Notes: generated from the letters alone by a model not told the origin. A stretch of 11,309 bases of DNA from Oscillospiraceae bacterium (GCA_017470325.1 JAFUES010000026.1:1-11309); one strand, 5' to 3'; shown: positions 1 through 9,484, numbered from the stretch's first letter. Numbers and translations: made by a program.

Positions 1-3000
1 AGTCGCCGTGACTGTCGTCACTGTTGCGTCGTCGCTATCTGTTACGTCCTTATTGCTCGGATCCTTGCCGGTCGCAGTTGCCGTGTTGTCGATCTTCCCG
101 GCGTCCACGTTGGCCTGGGTCACCGTGTAGGTGTAGCTGATGGTCTTTGTACCGGCGGGAGCCAGGTCGAACGCAGCTTCGTTCAGCGTCACCAGCGTGT
201 CGCTCATGGCGATGTCGCTCACCGTCACGTTGCCAGTGTTCGTCACGACTACCGTGTAGGTGATCTCGTCGCCGACCTTCACGTTGCTTGTCGGGCTCGC
301 GGTCTTCTCCACCGTCAGGGCAGGCGCCGCCGTGACTGTCGTCACTGTTGCGCTCGCGCTCCGGCTGAAATCATCGATCGCCGCAGTAACTGTATTGGTG
401 AAGCTGCCCTCCACGATATCCGCCTCTACGATGGTATAGGTGGCCGTTGTCGTCACCGTCTCGCCGGCGGCAACATTCTCAAACACAGACTGCGCCAGCG
501 TCACGTTGGCGATTTCCGTCAGCGTAATGGTCTTTGCTTCATCAAAGATATTCGTCGCAGTGACAGCGAAGGTCACCACATCGCCGGTCTTATATTTTTT
601 GCCGGCGGTGGTGTCGCTGTCCGCCTTAGTGACGACCAGATCCGCTTCAACGTCATCCTTCGTCACCACCAGGGTGCCCAATTGCTCGCTGATGGAATAG
701 TTATTCTTATTGGTCGTGCCCCAGTCGATGTCGTAGGTGTTGCTGCTGCTGCCCACGTAGGTCTGGGAGCCGGTGGCCGTGACCGTGGCGGTCTCGCCCG
801 CGACCAGGCCGGTGATCCCCACCGTGGCGACCGTCAGCGGGGAGCCGTCATAGGTCTTCTCGCCGCCGCCGGTAGTGATGGTGACTTGTGCCTTGGTGAT
901 CTCCTGGTAACCGTCCGTCACCTGGAACGAAACTTCAAAGTTTTCGTTGGTATTTGAGAACTGGCTGGATTCCAGTCCCATATAGTTCTTACCGTAGTCG
1001 GTTCTGGCCGCCGCAGCGGTCCCGCTGAAGCCGATATCCGACGCCGTGTACAGCGTGGTGTTGATGCCGCCGATCTGGATGCTGTCGATCACATAGCCGG
1101 TCACAGTCTGGGGGTTGCCGTTATAGGGCTTGCTGCTGGTATTGCCGTGCAGCGTCACGACGACGGCAGCCTTGTTGACCTGCAGGGTGCCCAGCTGCTC
1201 GCTGATGGAATAGTTATTCTTATTGGTCGTGCCCCAGTCGATGTCGTAGGTGTTGCTGCTGCTGCCCACGTCCGTCTGGGAGCCGGTGGCCGTGACCGTG
1301 GCGGTCTCGCCATTGACCAGGCCGGTGATCGACGCCGTGCTGTTGGTCAGCGCGGTGCCGTCATAGGTCTTCTCGCCGCCGCCGGTGGTGATGGTGACCG
1401 TCACCTTCTCCACTGTCAGGGTGCCGTCCACGGTCCGCACGTTGGTGAAGAACTCGGTCTTGTCTTCGCCGTCCGCGTTCTTGATCACATAGCCTTCATC
1501 CACCACGTTGGCGCTCTCGCCCGCGTCGGTCTGGCTGCCGCTGGCGGTGGCCTCCACCGTGAAGCCTGCAGGCAGGCCGCTTGCGGTCACTGTGGCATTG
1601 GTCAGCGCGGTGCCGTCGTATGTCTTGCTGTCGCTGGCGGCGGTCAGGACGATCTCCGTGTCGTTGTCGGTGACGATCAGCGTACCCAGCTGCTCCGTCA
1701 CGCTGTAGTTGGAGTCCTTGGCCGTGCCCCAGTCGATGCTGTAGGTGTTGCTGCTGCTGCCGACCTCCGTCTGGGAGCCGGTGGCCGTGACCGTGGCGGT
1801 CTCGCCATCGACCAGGCCGGTGATCGACGCCGTGCTGTTGGTCAGCGGAGTGCCGTCATAGGCCTTCTCGCCGCCGCCGGTGGTGATGGTGACCGGCTTG
1901 GGCAGGATCTGCAGGCGGCCGGCACGGACATAGAGGCTGACGCTGTAGTTGGGATCCGCAGGCAGCTCCGCCTGGGTATATCCGATGGTGTAGGTCTCGT
2001 CGCAGACGTCTGTCTTCGCCAGTCCATAACGATGGAATCCAGCCGCGGCGTCATCAAAAGCAGCCTCCGACAATACCGCGTTCCAAATGGTATCCCGATA
2101 GGTCGTCTTATAGCCATCGTGGGAGATCATGAGGTAATCATCGATCTCCTTGCTGCCATTGGTAAAGCCGGCCTTATACGCTGTGCCGTTATAGATGTTG
2201 CCGACCCAGCGGTCCGGCTCAATGCGGACGGTGACGTTGATCTTCGTCACTTCCAGTGTGCCGCTGATGTAGCGGACGCTGTAATAGTTGTCGCTCGCGC
2301 CGCCGATCACGGCAGCGCTCGGCCTCACGGTGGCGATGCCCGCATTGATGCGGCCATCGTTGGTGTCGTTGTCCGTGTTGGTATAATTCAGCGTGACCGC
2401 GCTGAGGGTATGGCCCTCCAGCAGGCCGTCATAAGTTACCTGCTGCGCTAAGGTACTGCCCAGGGTGAGGGCGGTCGTGTCATACTGCTTGGTCTTGCTG
2501 ACCGCAGTGACCGTCAGCTTCTTCTGGTAGAACAGGGTAAAGGTCAGACCGTCTTCGGTAACCGCCTGGGTGATCTTATAGTCGGTGCCCGCAGCAGTCC
2601 CGTTATAAGCGGTCCCCTCCACAGCCTTGTTCAGTTCCCATCCGGCGATGGGGGTACGGCTGAGGGTAAAGGTCTTGCCGACCTTGAGGATCTGGGTATC
2701 CGCGGTCATGCCGGGGATGGCGTTGCCGTCCATATCCACAAAGTTGACGGTGACTGTGGCGTTCTTGAAGCTGGAATAGTAGAAGGTCAGAACGTTCTCA
2801 GCCGGGTTCGCGGTCAGGACCAGGGTCTTCTCCACCGCGTCGGCGTAGAACTCCAGATTTTCCAGCTCGGGATGGGCGGCAAGGAGCGTCTCGTAATCCA
2901 CGGCCGCCGCGGACTCGATCCGGGAGGCGGTATCGCCGGGAACATTCGACACGGTCTTCTCCGCCGCCACGGCGATATCGCCGGGGTACTCCGCCGGATC

Positions 3001-6000
3001 CAGGATGTACCGGACGGTGTAGCTGGTGGTTTCCACCTTGGCGCTGTAGACGAAGGTGAGCACGTTCTCACTGTCGGTCTCGCTCAGGCTCAGGGTCTGG
3101 CTGCTGGTGTTGGGCCGATAACCGGCCACGGCAATGGCATACTCGGTGATGTTCTGCTCCACCACATAATTGGGATTGGTGACCGTTTTGTCCGAGGCTA
3201 CGGGATTGCCTGCTTCATCCACATATTTTACGGTGTAGGTCAGGTTCTTCCGGATCCAGTGGGCGTAAACGGTGGTGTCCGCCGTGATCGGGTTGTTCCA
3301 ATCGTAGAGGGTGTCGCCGTCGGCGGTGGTGTACCAGCCGTCAAAGGTGTAACCCGTCTTGGTGGGCGTACCGGGGCTGGCGACCTTCTTGTACTTTTCT
3401 ACGGTCTGATCGTCATAGAGTTTGGTGGAGGTCGCTTCTCCGTCCACAAAGCTCACGGTGTAGCTGGGAGCCACCCACTTGGCGTAGAGATGCAGGTGGT
3501 AGCCGGGCATGGTGGAGAATGTGTATGGTGTGCCAAGACCGACGTCCGCGTACCAGCCGCCCCAGCTGTAGTCGTTGTCCACCCCCGCGGGCCGTGTGGG
3601 CTGGGTGTTATAGCCGGTGATGTCTGCTTCAAAGAATACGGTTCCATCAACCGTGCCGTTACCGTTGTAAGGATTGTGCTTGATGATATCGTACTGGGCC
3701 CGGTCGTAGTAGAAGCGGTAGGTGTATATCGTGCTTGTTACCGGATAGTAACCAGCTTCTTCATGGCATTCAGCAGTATAGCTATGGGTATTGTATACGT
3801 GATTGCCGTTGCGTTTAGTCTTTTTGGTGATTTCATAAGTATGACCATTGACCTCAAAAGTATCGCCGACATTATAACTACCATAGCCACTTCCCGGCCC
3901 ATTGAAGGTGTAAGTATCATCATATGCATCTCTCCACACCTGCTCTGTCACAGTGGTATTGCCGGAGCCGGTATAACCCTGGGGCGCCGATCCATCGCCG
4001 TTGTGCTTGGTATAGCCGCTGATTTCTTTGGGATCCAAGCCACTTGTATTCAAGCCGATCTGGGTATACTCATCGGCTATAGCCCAGGTGCCGTCAGGTT
4101 GCTGCAACCAGTATTCCGCGTTTCGGTTCTGCGTATTATTCGACCACCTGGCCGTCCAGGTCACCTGGTGGTTATTGTTGGCACCTTCAAAGTACTCATA
4201 GTCAATCGCGCCAAGCTTTGTGATTTGTCCCCAGCTATGATAGTTGTCGCCCCAACCGTTAAAGTACTGTTTGTCGTTTCCGTTTCTCGTATCATAGATT
4301 TCCGTAGACGAAGCGGGCCACACGGATGACATATCCTGTCCCAGAACAATATTCTCGATTGAATAACTGGTCCCAGTGTAGTCCTGTCCGCCGATCGTGA
4401 TCTTACCGTAGCTGTTGTTGATATTGAAAACAAATGTATACCGGATCAGGCTGTAGTAGACCTTCAGCGTGGCGCTGCCGTCGGCCTGGATGACCACCGC
4501 AGAGTCCTCGCCCGTGCCGGCGGCGGTGGCGGTGCCGTTGATGCTGCCGGCTCCGGTGAGCTTCTCATAACCGTTAAGGGTATAGGGCTGGGCGGAGGCC
4601 GCGTATACAGTCGTTCCCACCTGGGCACGGCCTGTGCGGCTGTACTCGTACACATAGGAGGTCGTTCCGGTGGCGTTGTTATACACTTCCTTCATGTAGA
4701 GGATGGTGTAATCCACCGTATCGCCTTCCCACTTGGCATAGAGGGTGGTGTTGCCCTCGATGGTGACGGTGCTGCCCGCCTGCCGGGTCAGACCCTCGTC
4801 CAGATACCAGCCCCGGAAGGTATAGCCTGTGCGGGTAGGCACCTCGGTGGACACAGCCACGTCGCTGCCGTAGGCGTAGGTGCCGCCGGCCACGTAGCTT
4901 CCGCCGGTGGTGTCATAGGAGAGGGTATAGTTCTTCCGGGTGTAGTAGACGTTCAGCTCCTGCTTGGGCTGGCCGTTCAAGCCGGAGGTTTCGATGATGG
5001 CGCCCTCGGCCAGCTCCATGTTGGCATAATCATAGGACTTGACCGTGGGGGTCACATAGCTGTTCAGCACGCCCTCCACGTCCACTGTCCGCTCGATCTC
5101 GGTGTAGCCGTCTCCGTCCAGATCCTCGAGCAGGTAGACGAAGTCGTATATGGCCGTGTAGGGCACGTACTTGAACCGGACAGTGGCTTCTCTGTTCGTG
5201 TCAAAATGAGCCGCGGTCACCGTGATCGTGGGGGTCTCGGGGTAGTAGAGGGGAGCGCCGGGGACCTCGTTGGGATCCGTCCGGGTGCTGACAGGCGCAG
5301 TGATGGGATAGGGCAGTTCGCCGGCCTCCACCTGCAGCAGGTCGGTATTGAAGATCACTTCGCCGTTATTCCCCAAATAATAATACTCGGCGGTGATGTT
5401 ATAGACGTCGATCGAGCGGAACACGGCCTCCACGATCAGGTTCTCGGTGATGACCGTATCGGCGTCCACTTCGGTGTCCGTGCCCTGGATCACCCACTTC
5501 TCAAAAATCTTGCCGGCTACGAAGGGATCCTGAGGCATGGCGCCGATGGCCTCGCCCGAATTGCGGAAATACTGGGAGAGGACCTCCGCCTCTTCTCCGC
5601 CTTTATCGATCACGAAGCGAACGAAGAGCATATCGGTGAAGCTCGCCTCGAGCGTCAAGTCAGAAGTGACGGATTCGCCGCCCACATACTCGGTCTCGCC
5701 CACGTACCAGCCCTGGAACTCTCTGCCTTCGATCACAGGCTCGGTGGGCAGCGTCAGAGTATCGTTTATATAATAGGTATCCGTGGCGTAAGTGTCCACG
5801 CCCACCTTAAAGGTGACGGTGAACACGTTCTGGTCGTACTCGGCCCAGACGCTGGTGTCCTCCGAGACGGCGACGCTGTTGTCAAAATCGCCGCCGGCAT
5901 AGACCCACCTGCCGCTGTAGCCTTCCTTCTCGGGGACAGCGGGAATGTCATTCAGGCAGTAGCTGGTATCCACATCGACGGTCTTGGCGTCGACCTGGGT

Positions 6001-8225
6001 CGTCTTATCCTCCTGATAGAAGGTGACCGTATAGGTGACCTTGTTATATTTGGGAACAACGGTCATATCCTCGGTCACGACCGTCTCGGCGGTGACCACG
6101 CCGCCGGTGACCTGGGTTTCATTGCCCTGGCCGCCGCTTATGATCTCGCCGATGGCCCATGCGGCATGATAGTCCTCGCGGGGGATCGCGTCGGGCAGCA
6201 GGTCGCCGATGGCGGTGTTGTCTTCCACGGTCAGCGTGGTAAGCACTTCCGCGTCACGGTTATAGAAGGTGACGGTCCATACCTTGGTGAGCTTCGCCGT
6301 CAGGGTCAGATTGCCGGTCGGGATCTCCGTGCCGTCGTAGAGGGTTTCGCCGTTGTACCAGCCGTCGAAGCGGTAGCCCTCAACGGAAAACTCCGGCAGC
6401 GTACCGATGGCCTCCCCCTCGGTTACGGTGATGGCAGCGGGGGCAGTCCCCTGCGCCGCCGCAAAAGAGACGGTATAGGTCGCAAGCTCGCGGAAGTTGG
6501 CGGTGAACGCCATGTCTGTGCTGTCGGCGGTGACCTCCGGCGCGAAGTTTGCCTCCGTGCTTACTTCATTATCACCCGCATCGGTCCAGTTTACAAACAC
6601 GTAGCCTTCCTCAGCCTCGGCGGCAGAGCCCTGGGCAGCGGGCTCGTCGACGGTGAGATCCACGGTCTCGCTCTCCGGGCTCACCGTGCCGCCTTCCCCG
6701 GCAGCGTAGGTGATGGTGAGCTCCGTCGCTGCCGCTTTGGCGGCGAGCGCGGGTACCTTCTTGGCGGCAAGCCCAAATTTTGCGCTTATCGCGGCGAAGT
6801 TCGCGGTATAAACCGCGTCAACGGAATCGCTGTCCAGCTCCGGGACAAGCACCGGGTCGGTGCTGATCTCGTTGCCCTCGGCATCGGTCCAGTTTACAAA
6901 CACATAGCCTTCCGCAGGCACAGCCTCCGCACCTGCGACCGTATAGTCTTCGGAGAAGAGGTCCACAGTCTCCCGGTCAAGGGAAACCGTGCCGTTCTCT
7001 CCCGCAATATAAGTGATCGTGACAAGGTCCGGCGCCTTTTCAAACTCGGCCACGAACCGCAGGTCATTGCTGGCCATGCTGAGCTTGGGAACAAAGGCCG
7101 CCTCCTCCGAGGCTACGCCGCCGCCATAGTACAGCCAGCGCCGGAACGTATAGCCCTCGTCGGGGATCGCCGTCGCGCCCTGGGCGGTGATCACGTCCGC
7201 TCTCACATTGACGCGCTCTTTGTCAAGGGAAACAGTGCCGTGCTCGGCCGCGCCGTAGCGGATCGTAATATACCGTCCGTTCGGATCCTCCCGGGGCTCT
7301 TCAGGCTTCTGGGTCTCGCCGGGCTCCTGAGTCTCGCCGGGCTCCTGAGTCTCGCCGGGCTCCTGAGTCTCGCCGGGCTCCCGGGTCTCGCCGGGCTCCT
7401 GGGTCTCGCCGGGCTCCTGGGTCTCGCCGGGCTCCCGGGTCTCGCCGGGCTCCTGGGTCTCGCCGGGCTCCTGGGTCTCGCCGGGCTCCTGGTCAACAGC
7501 AAAGTTCGCCCTGAAGGTCATGCTGTCGCTTGCCGCGCTCACGCCCGGCACAAAACGGAGTTCTCCGGAAACGATCGCCCCGGCATCCGTCGTCCAGTAC
7601 ACGAAGTGATATCCTTCGTTTGCTTCCGCCGTCGCCCCGAGGGCAGCAGCATTCGGCGCCTGAACATTGATCTGTTCAGCCGCTTCCAGGACTTTATAAT
7701 TACCCGCAGCAGAGACCGTGCCGCCTTCACCGGCTATGTAGCGGATGGTGATCCACTTTTCCTCGGTCTTGGGCTTCTCGGTCTTAGGCTCCTCGGCCTT
7801 GGGCTCCTTGGCTTTGGGCTCCTCGGCCTTGGGCTCCTCGGCCTTGGGTTCCTCGGCCTTGGGTTCTTCGGCCTTGGGCTCCTCGGCCTTGGGTTCCTCG
7901 GCCTTGGGCTCCTCAGCCTTGGGCTCCTCAGCCTTGGGTTCCTCGGCTTTGGGTTCCTCGGCTTTGGGTTCCTCGGCCTTGGGTTCCTCGGCCTTGGGCT
8001 CTTCGGCTTTAGGCTCTTCGGCCTTTGGCTGCTGCGCCGCTTCCGCGACGGCTTGTTCTGCCGCTGCCGGTTCCGCCGCAGCCTTCTCGGGCTCCGCTTT
8101 GGCCTCTATGGCAGCAGGGGGCACGCCCTCGTCCGCCGCGGCAAACGCGGAGGCCGGGAACATGCTCAGGCACATGATCAGCGCCAGCAGAAACGAGCCG
8201 ATCCTTTTTGAGAATCTTTTTTCAT
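1..8225 (-). CDS. Giant multi-domain secreted/surface protein (partial at C-terminus; apparent 1-nt frameshift at start)
   Basis: One frame is open from an upstream stop at 8262-8260 to the left edge, giving at least 2,742 residues. Numbering assumes the frame is restored at the start. Residues 1-29 are a signal peptide (basic KKRFSKR start, hydrophobic core, cleavage after ASAFA). KAEEP repeats follow (~68-147), then a divergent InlB-type module (~157-245), EPGETQ repeats (247-306), and three more such modules (~308-580) with the GEGGTVS...EGYVFVNWTDA pattern. Classical InlB B-repeats lie between ~600 and ~1660, with motifs such as GYTFRGWY and TTLYAKW. MucBP-like modules span ~1666-1880, seven YDG/MBG-type modules ~1904-2519, and two DUF11/DUF7507-like modules ~2521-2742. 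The family is adhesin-like and extracellular; ligand unknown. A sortase motif or other anchor would lie outside the window. The start ATG at 8225 has an excellent ribosome site but is one base out of frame with the signal peptide (six A instead of seven). The next in-frame ATG, at 8175, would lose most of the signal peptide. The domain calls come from motif reading, not a profile search. Confidence 0.88.
1183..1400 (-). repeat. YDG/MBG-type module, copy B of a near-identical DNA repeat
   Basis: Copy B (1183-1400) is very similar in DNA to copy A (670-887), offset 513 nt, and more distantly to copy C (~1681-1895), offset 1008 nt from A. Each encodes a module beginning VTITTGGGEK(T/A)YDG and closing with a Tyr-Ser/Asn-Val/Ile-x-EQLGTL strand. 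Less similar YDG/MBG-like modules sit between them (~905-1170 with KPYNG, ~1400-1670 with KTYDGTAL). Others lie upstream in the protein (~1915-2250, ~2250-2515 with KQYDTTAL). The phase-preserving spacing means recombination between copies would delete or add whole modules. Confidence 0.85.
6490..7760 (-). repeat. Four homologous ~85-90-residue divergent InlB-type modules
   Basis: Modules lie at ~7490-7760, ~7036-7305, ~6790-7035 and ~6490-6735. Each opens with an [IL]TI[RT]Y-x-A-(A/G)-E-x-GTVS strand and continues with EGY-x-F-x-x-W and a closing (F/Y)-x-A-(N/E)-F strand. They resemble the divergent InlB B-repeat (Flg_new_2-like) type, by motif only. The third and fourth share a near-identical DNA stretch (gtccagtttacaaacac at ~6583 and ~6887). 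The first two are separated by the EPGETQ array. The third ends in an Ala/Lys-rich spacer (~6735-6800). Confidence 0.7.
7309..7488 (-). repeat. (EPGET[Q/R])10 18-nt tandem repeat
   Basis: Ten uninterrupted 18-nt units encode Glu-Pro-Gly-Glu-Thr-Gln. Units three and six carry Arg instead of Gln through a single-base change. The DNA units are nearly identical, which points to recent expansion or homogenisation. The array links the first divergent InlB-type module to the second and is followed by a degenerate KPEEPREDP tail. It is probably a flexible linker that can vary in length between strains. Confidence 0.93.
7781..8025 (-). repeat. (KAEEP)n 15-nt tandem repeat stalk
   Basis: About 16 consecutive 15-nt units encode Lys-Ala-Glu-Glu-Pro, one of them KAKEP, followed by variant KTEKP and KTEEK units. 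The array lies directly after an Ala/Glu/Pro-rich segment that follows the signal peptide, at residues ~68-147. Synonymous changes among units (GCC/GCT/GAA/GAG choices) show the array is not freshly expanded. Its charged, proline-spaced character suggests an extended stalk. The 15-nt period preserves frame when copy number changes. Confidence 0.93.
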
Positions 8226-8541
8226 GGTCATACCTCCTGACCGAGATTTGCGATACGCTTTAAATCCATGTATATATTAGTATATGATCTTTACCCAGCG
8301 CTGCTCTTCTCCCCTGTGATCGGCCCTCCGGCCCGGAGCGGTTGAGACACAACTCCCATCACAGCACGGTCTTGACCGGGGCCCCTGAGACGTTTCCCCA
8401 AGAAAAGCGCTGTGCTTCCATCCTGCGGTGAGTATACCATCCGCAGCATCTACAAAAGCGTCAACAGCAGCGGCAAAACAGGGTATTTCTACAGGCCGAT
8501 CAAACGAAAAGCATAATGCGTACATTTTACCTATAAAATAG
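8226..8541 (-). promoter_or_regulatory. Long structured 5' leader of the surface-protein gene
   Basis: This stretch has no convincing gene. On the transcribed minus strand it can fold into a three-way junction: closing stem 8358-8363 with 8315-8320 (TGTGAT/ATCACA), hairpin 8341-8353 (GTTG/CAAC) and hairpin 8326-8338 (CTCCG/CGGAG). Nearby are a hairpin at 8367-8378 (CGGT/ACCG), a GGGGCCCC palindrome at 8378-8385, and a 6-bp inverted repeat CTGCGG/CCGCAG (8423-8428 with 8441-8446). That inverted repeat flanks a second extended -10 like element (TGGTATACT, -10 at 8436-8431). I matched it to no known riboswitch class. Whether it regulates anything is unknown. Confidence 0.4.
8233..8238 (-). promoter_or_regulatory. 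Ribosome binding site of the giant surface-protein gene
   Basis: A perfect AGGAGG lies 7 nt before the ATG at 8225-8223. Another ATG (8231-8229) in the same frame is only 1 nt from the AGGAGG, so the second ATG is the likely start. Both belong to a frame that ends after 15 codons (MKKDSQKGSARFCWR, stop at 8180-8178). The surface-protein frame needs a -1 shift within the A6 run directly after the ATG. Confidence 0.85.
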
Positions 8542-8547
8542 CAGTTT

Positions 8548-8576
8548 ATTATACCACGGCGTTTGATTCATTTCAA
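8548..8576 (-). promoter_or_regulatory. Sigma-A promoter of the giant surface-protein gene
   Basis: Read on the minus strand, TTGAAA (8576-8571) is followed by a 17-nt spacer and TATAAT (8553-8548). A TG one base before the -10 makes it an extended -10 as well. Transcription would start near 8541, leaving a leader of about 315 nt before the start codon. This is by far the best promoter-like sequence on this strand upstream of the gene. Confidence 0.75.
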
Positions 8577-8655
8577 TAACAATTGGCGACAATAAATAAC
8601 AAGTTTTTGAACTATCTCCTGTCTTTCGATATGAAATCCATATTTTCCCTCCCAA

Positions 8656-8678
8656 TTGACAGGGCTTTGTGTTATACT
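8656..8678 (+). promoter_or_regulatory. Probable extended -10 promoter for the lysozyme-like gene
   Basis: TATACT (8673-8678) preceded by TGT (8670-8672) forms an extended -10. A consensus TTGACA (8656-8661) lies only 11 nt upstream of the -10, too close to act as its -35, so the extended -10 probably carries the activity. The start codon at 8802 implies a leader of about 115 nt. Confidence 0.5.
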
Positions 8679-8801
8679 GGAAGAGCAGTCACCGCGGCAG
8701 CGCATGGCGAAGAAAGGCCCCGCCAGGCGCCGCTTTTATGACGAAAAATGAGGGCCTCATGTTCCTTGTCCATGAAAGGATCCTTTTTCCGGGAGGCAGT
8801 C

Positions 8802-9425
8802 ATGCTGAAACTGTACAGCAGAAGATCCGTACAAAGGCGCCTTGCGCGTCTGGCCCATCCGATCGATCTGGCGGCAGGGCGCAGCGGTGTGCCCGCCGCC
8901 TGCATCCGGGCCGTGCTCATGCAGGAGATGGGCGATATCGACCTGATGGATCCCGTGGCGGATCTGGCCGTGCGCTTTTACTGGCTGCGCTGGCGGCTGC
9001 GGGGCGGCAGGACGCCGCGGCTCCTGCGGGGCGCCCTGGGCAAAAAAGACAGCTCCACCGGCTGTGGGCAGATCTTCGCCTATGTGGCCATCCGGGCGCT
9101 GAACTTTGCCGCGGGCCGGGGCCTGCCCGCCTATGACTGGTTGGGGCTCTCCGAGGAGCGGCCCCTGCGGCCGGATCGGGACGAGGACCTGCAGTGGATG
9201 TGGTACCGGCTCCACCGGGATCCGGAGGCGAACATCCTGCTCTCCGCGCTGAATCTGCTCTCCGCGGCGGAGGAAATGACCGGGCGCCGCGATTTCAAAT
9301 CCTTCTCCCCCGAGCAGCTGCAGCTGACCTTCACCCGCTACAACGCCAATGTGCGGCACGTCACCGCCTACGGCCAAAAGGTCTTTGCGCTCTACCTGCA
9401 GGAAAAAACTCCAGAAAATGTATAA
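8802..9425 (+). CDS. Lysozyme-like (transglycosylase-fold) protein without signal peptide
   Basis: This encodes 207 residues. I chose the ATG at 8802 because GGGAGG (8791-8796) lies 5 nt before it; the frame also extends to an ATG at 8748, but that one lacks a ribosome site. The lysozyme-superfamily signature is an early Glu in VLMQEMGDID (Glu42), a central STGCGQI (residues 85-91) resembling the G-x-x-QI strand of SLT/GH23 enzymes, and a late RYNAN (179-183) resembling their Tyr-Asn loop. Such folds cleave peptidoglycan glycan strands. No signal peptide or membrane segment is visible: the N-terminus is Arg-rich (KLYSRRSVQRRLARL), so the protein may be cytoplasmic, leave by another route, or have lost activity. 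It is rich in Arg, Leu and Ala. The next promoter starts ~20 nt after its stop, so it seems monocistronic. The fold call is from motif recognition and moderate; a conserved protein of unknown function is the alternative. Confidence 0.55.
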   Translation: MLKLYSRRSVQRRLARLAHPIDLAAGRSGVPAACIRAVLMQEMGDIDLMDPVADLAVRFYWLRWRLRGGRTPRLLRGALGKKDSSTGCGQIFAYVAIRALNFAAGRGLPAYDWLGLSEERPLRPDRDEDLQWMWYRLHRDPEANILLSALNLLSAAEEMTGRRDFKSFSPEQLQLTFTRYNANVRHVTAYGQKVFALYLQEKTPENV

Positions 9426-9442
9426 TTTTTTTCATTCCCTAC

Positions 9443-9471
9443 TTTAAAGCTGAAGATCTTTTTGATATAAT
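9443..9471 (+). promoter_or_regulatory. Sigma-A promoter of the ribozyme-nagB-glmM unit
   Basis: TTTAAA (9443-9448), a 17-nt spacer and a perfect TATAAT (9466-9471) lie in an AT-rich stretch just after the lysozyme-like gene. Transcription would start near 9478. No convincing terminator separates it from the upstream gene: a T7 run at 9426-9432 lacks a GC-rich stem. Some read-through is therefore possible. Confidence 0.75.
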
Positions 9472-9484
9472 ATATAGTTAGTCA

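Noticed and set aside
1147..2451. 434-codon plus-strand open frame with repeated Gly/Ala/Arg-rich segments
   Set aside because: It is antisense to the YDG/MBG modules and repeats only because they repeat; the minus-strand frame gives coherent domains.
2872..4329. 485-codon plus-strand open frame
   Set aside because: It is antisense to the InlB/MucBP section of the surface protein; no recognisable domain or ribosome site.
7309..8025. Short regularly spaced repeats resembling a CRISPR array
   Set aside because: The repeats are directly tandem 15- and 18-nt coding units with no unique spacers; they are protein repeats.
5206..8211. 1,001-codon open frame on the plus strand with long LLGLAG and LGLLGLG runs
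   Set aside because: It is antisense to the surface-protein frame. Its leucine/glycine runs are the mirror of the EPGETQ and KAEEP repeats, and it has no ribosome site or domain logic. GC-rich codon bias keeps this antisense frame open.
8315..8400. TPP, c-di-GMP or cobalamin riboswitch in the surface-protein leader
   Set aside because: A CTGAGA string and a three-way junction drew attention, but the CTGAGA is on the wrong strand for the leader and none of the conserved cores of these classes is present.
8656..8678. TTGACA with TATACT as a canonical -35/-10 pair
   Set aside because: The spacer is only 11 nt, too short for sigma-A; I kept only the extended -10 interpretation.
8775..8786. AAAGGATCCTTT palindrome before the lysozyme-like gene as an operator
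   Set aside because: A short palindrome with no second copy or known regulator match; likely chance.
8757..9377. 206-codon minus-strand open frame opposite the lysozyme-like gene
   Set aside because: It has low-complexity Gly/Pro/Gln/His composition and no plausible start signal, while the plus-strand frame has a ribosome site and conserved-looking motifs.
9426..9465. Rho-independent terminator after the lysozyme-like gene
   Set aside because: There is a T run but no GC-rich stem before it; the weak AAAG/CTTT pairing near 9446-9462 overlaps the next promoter.
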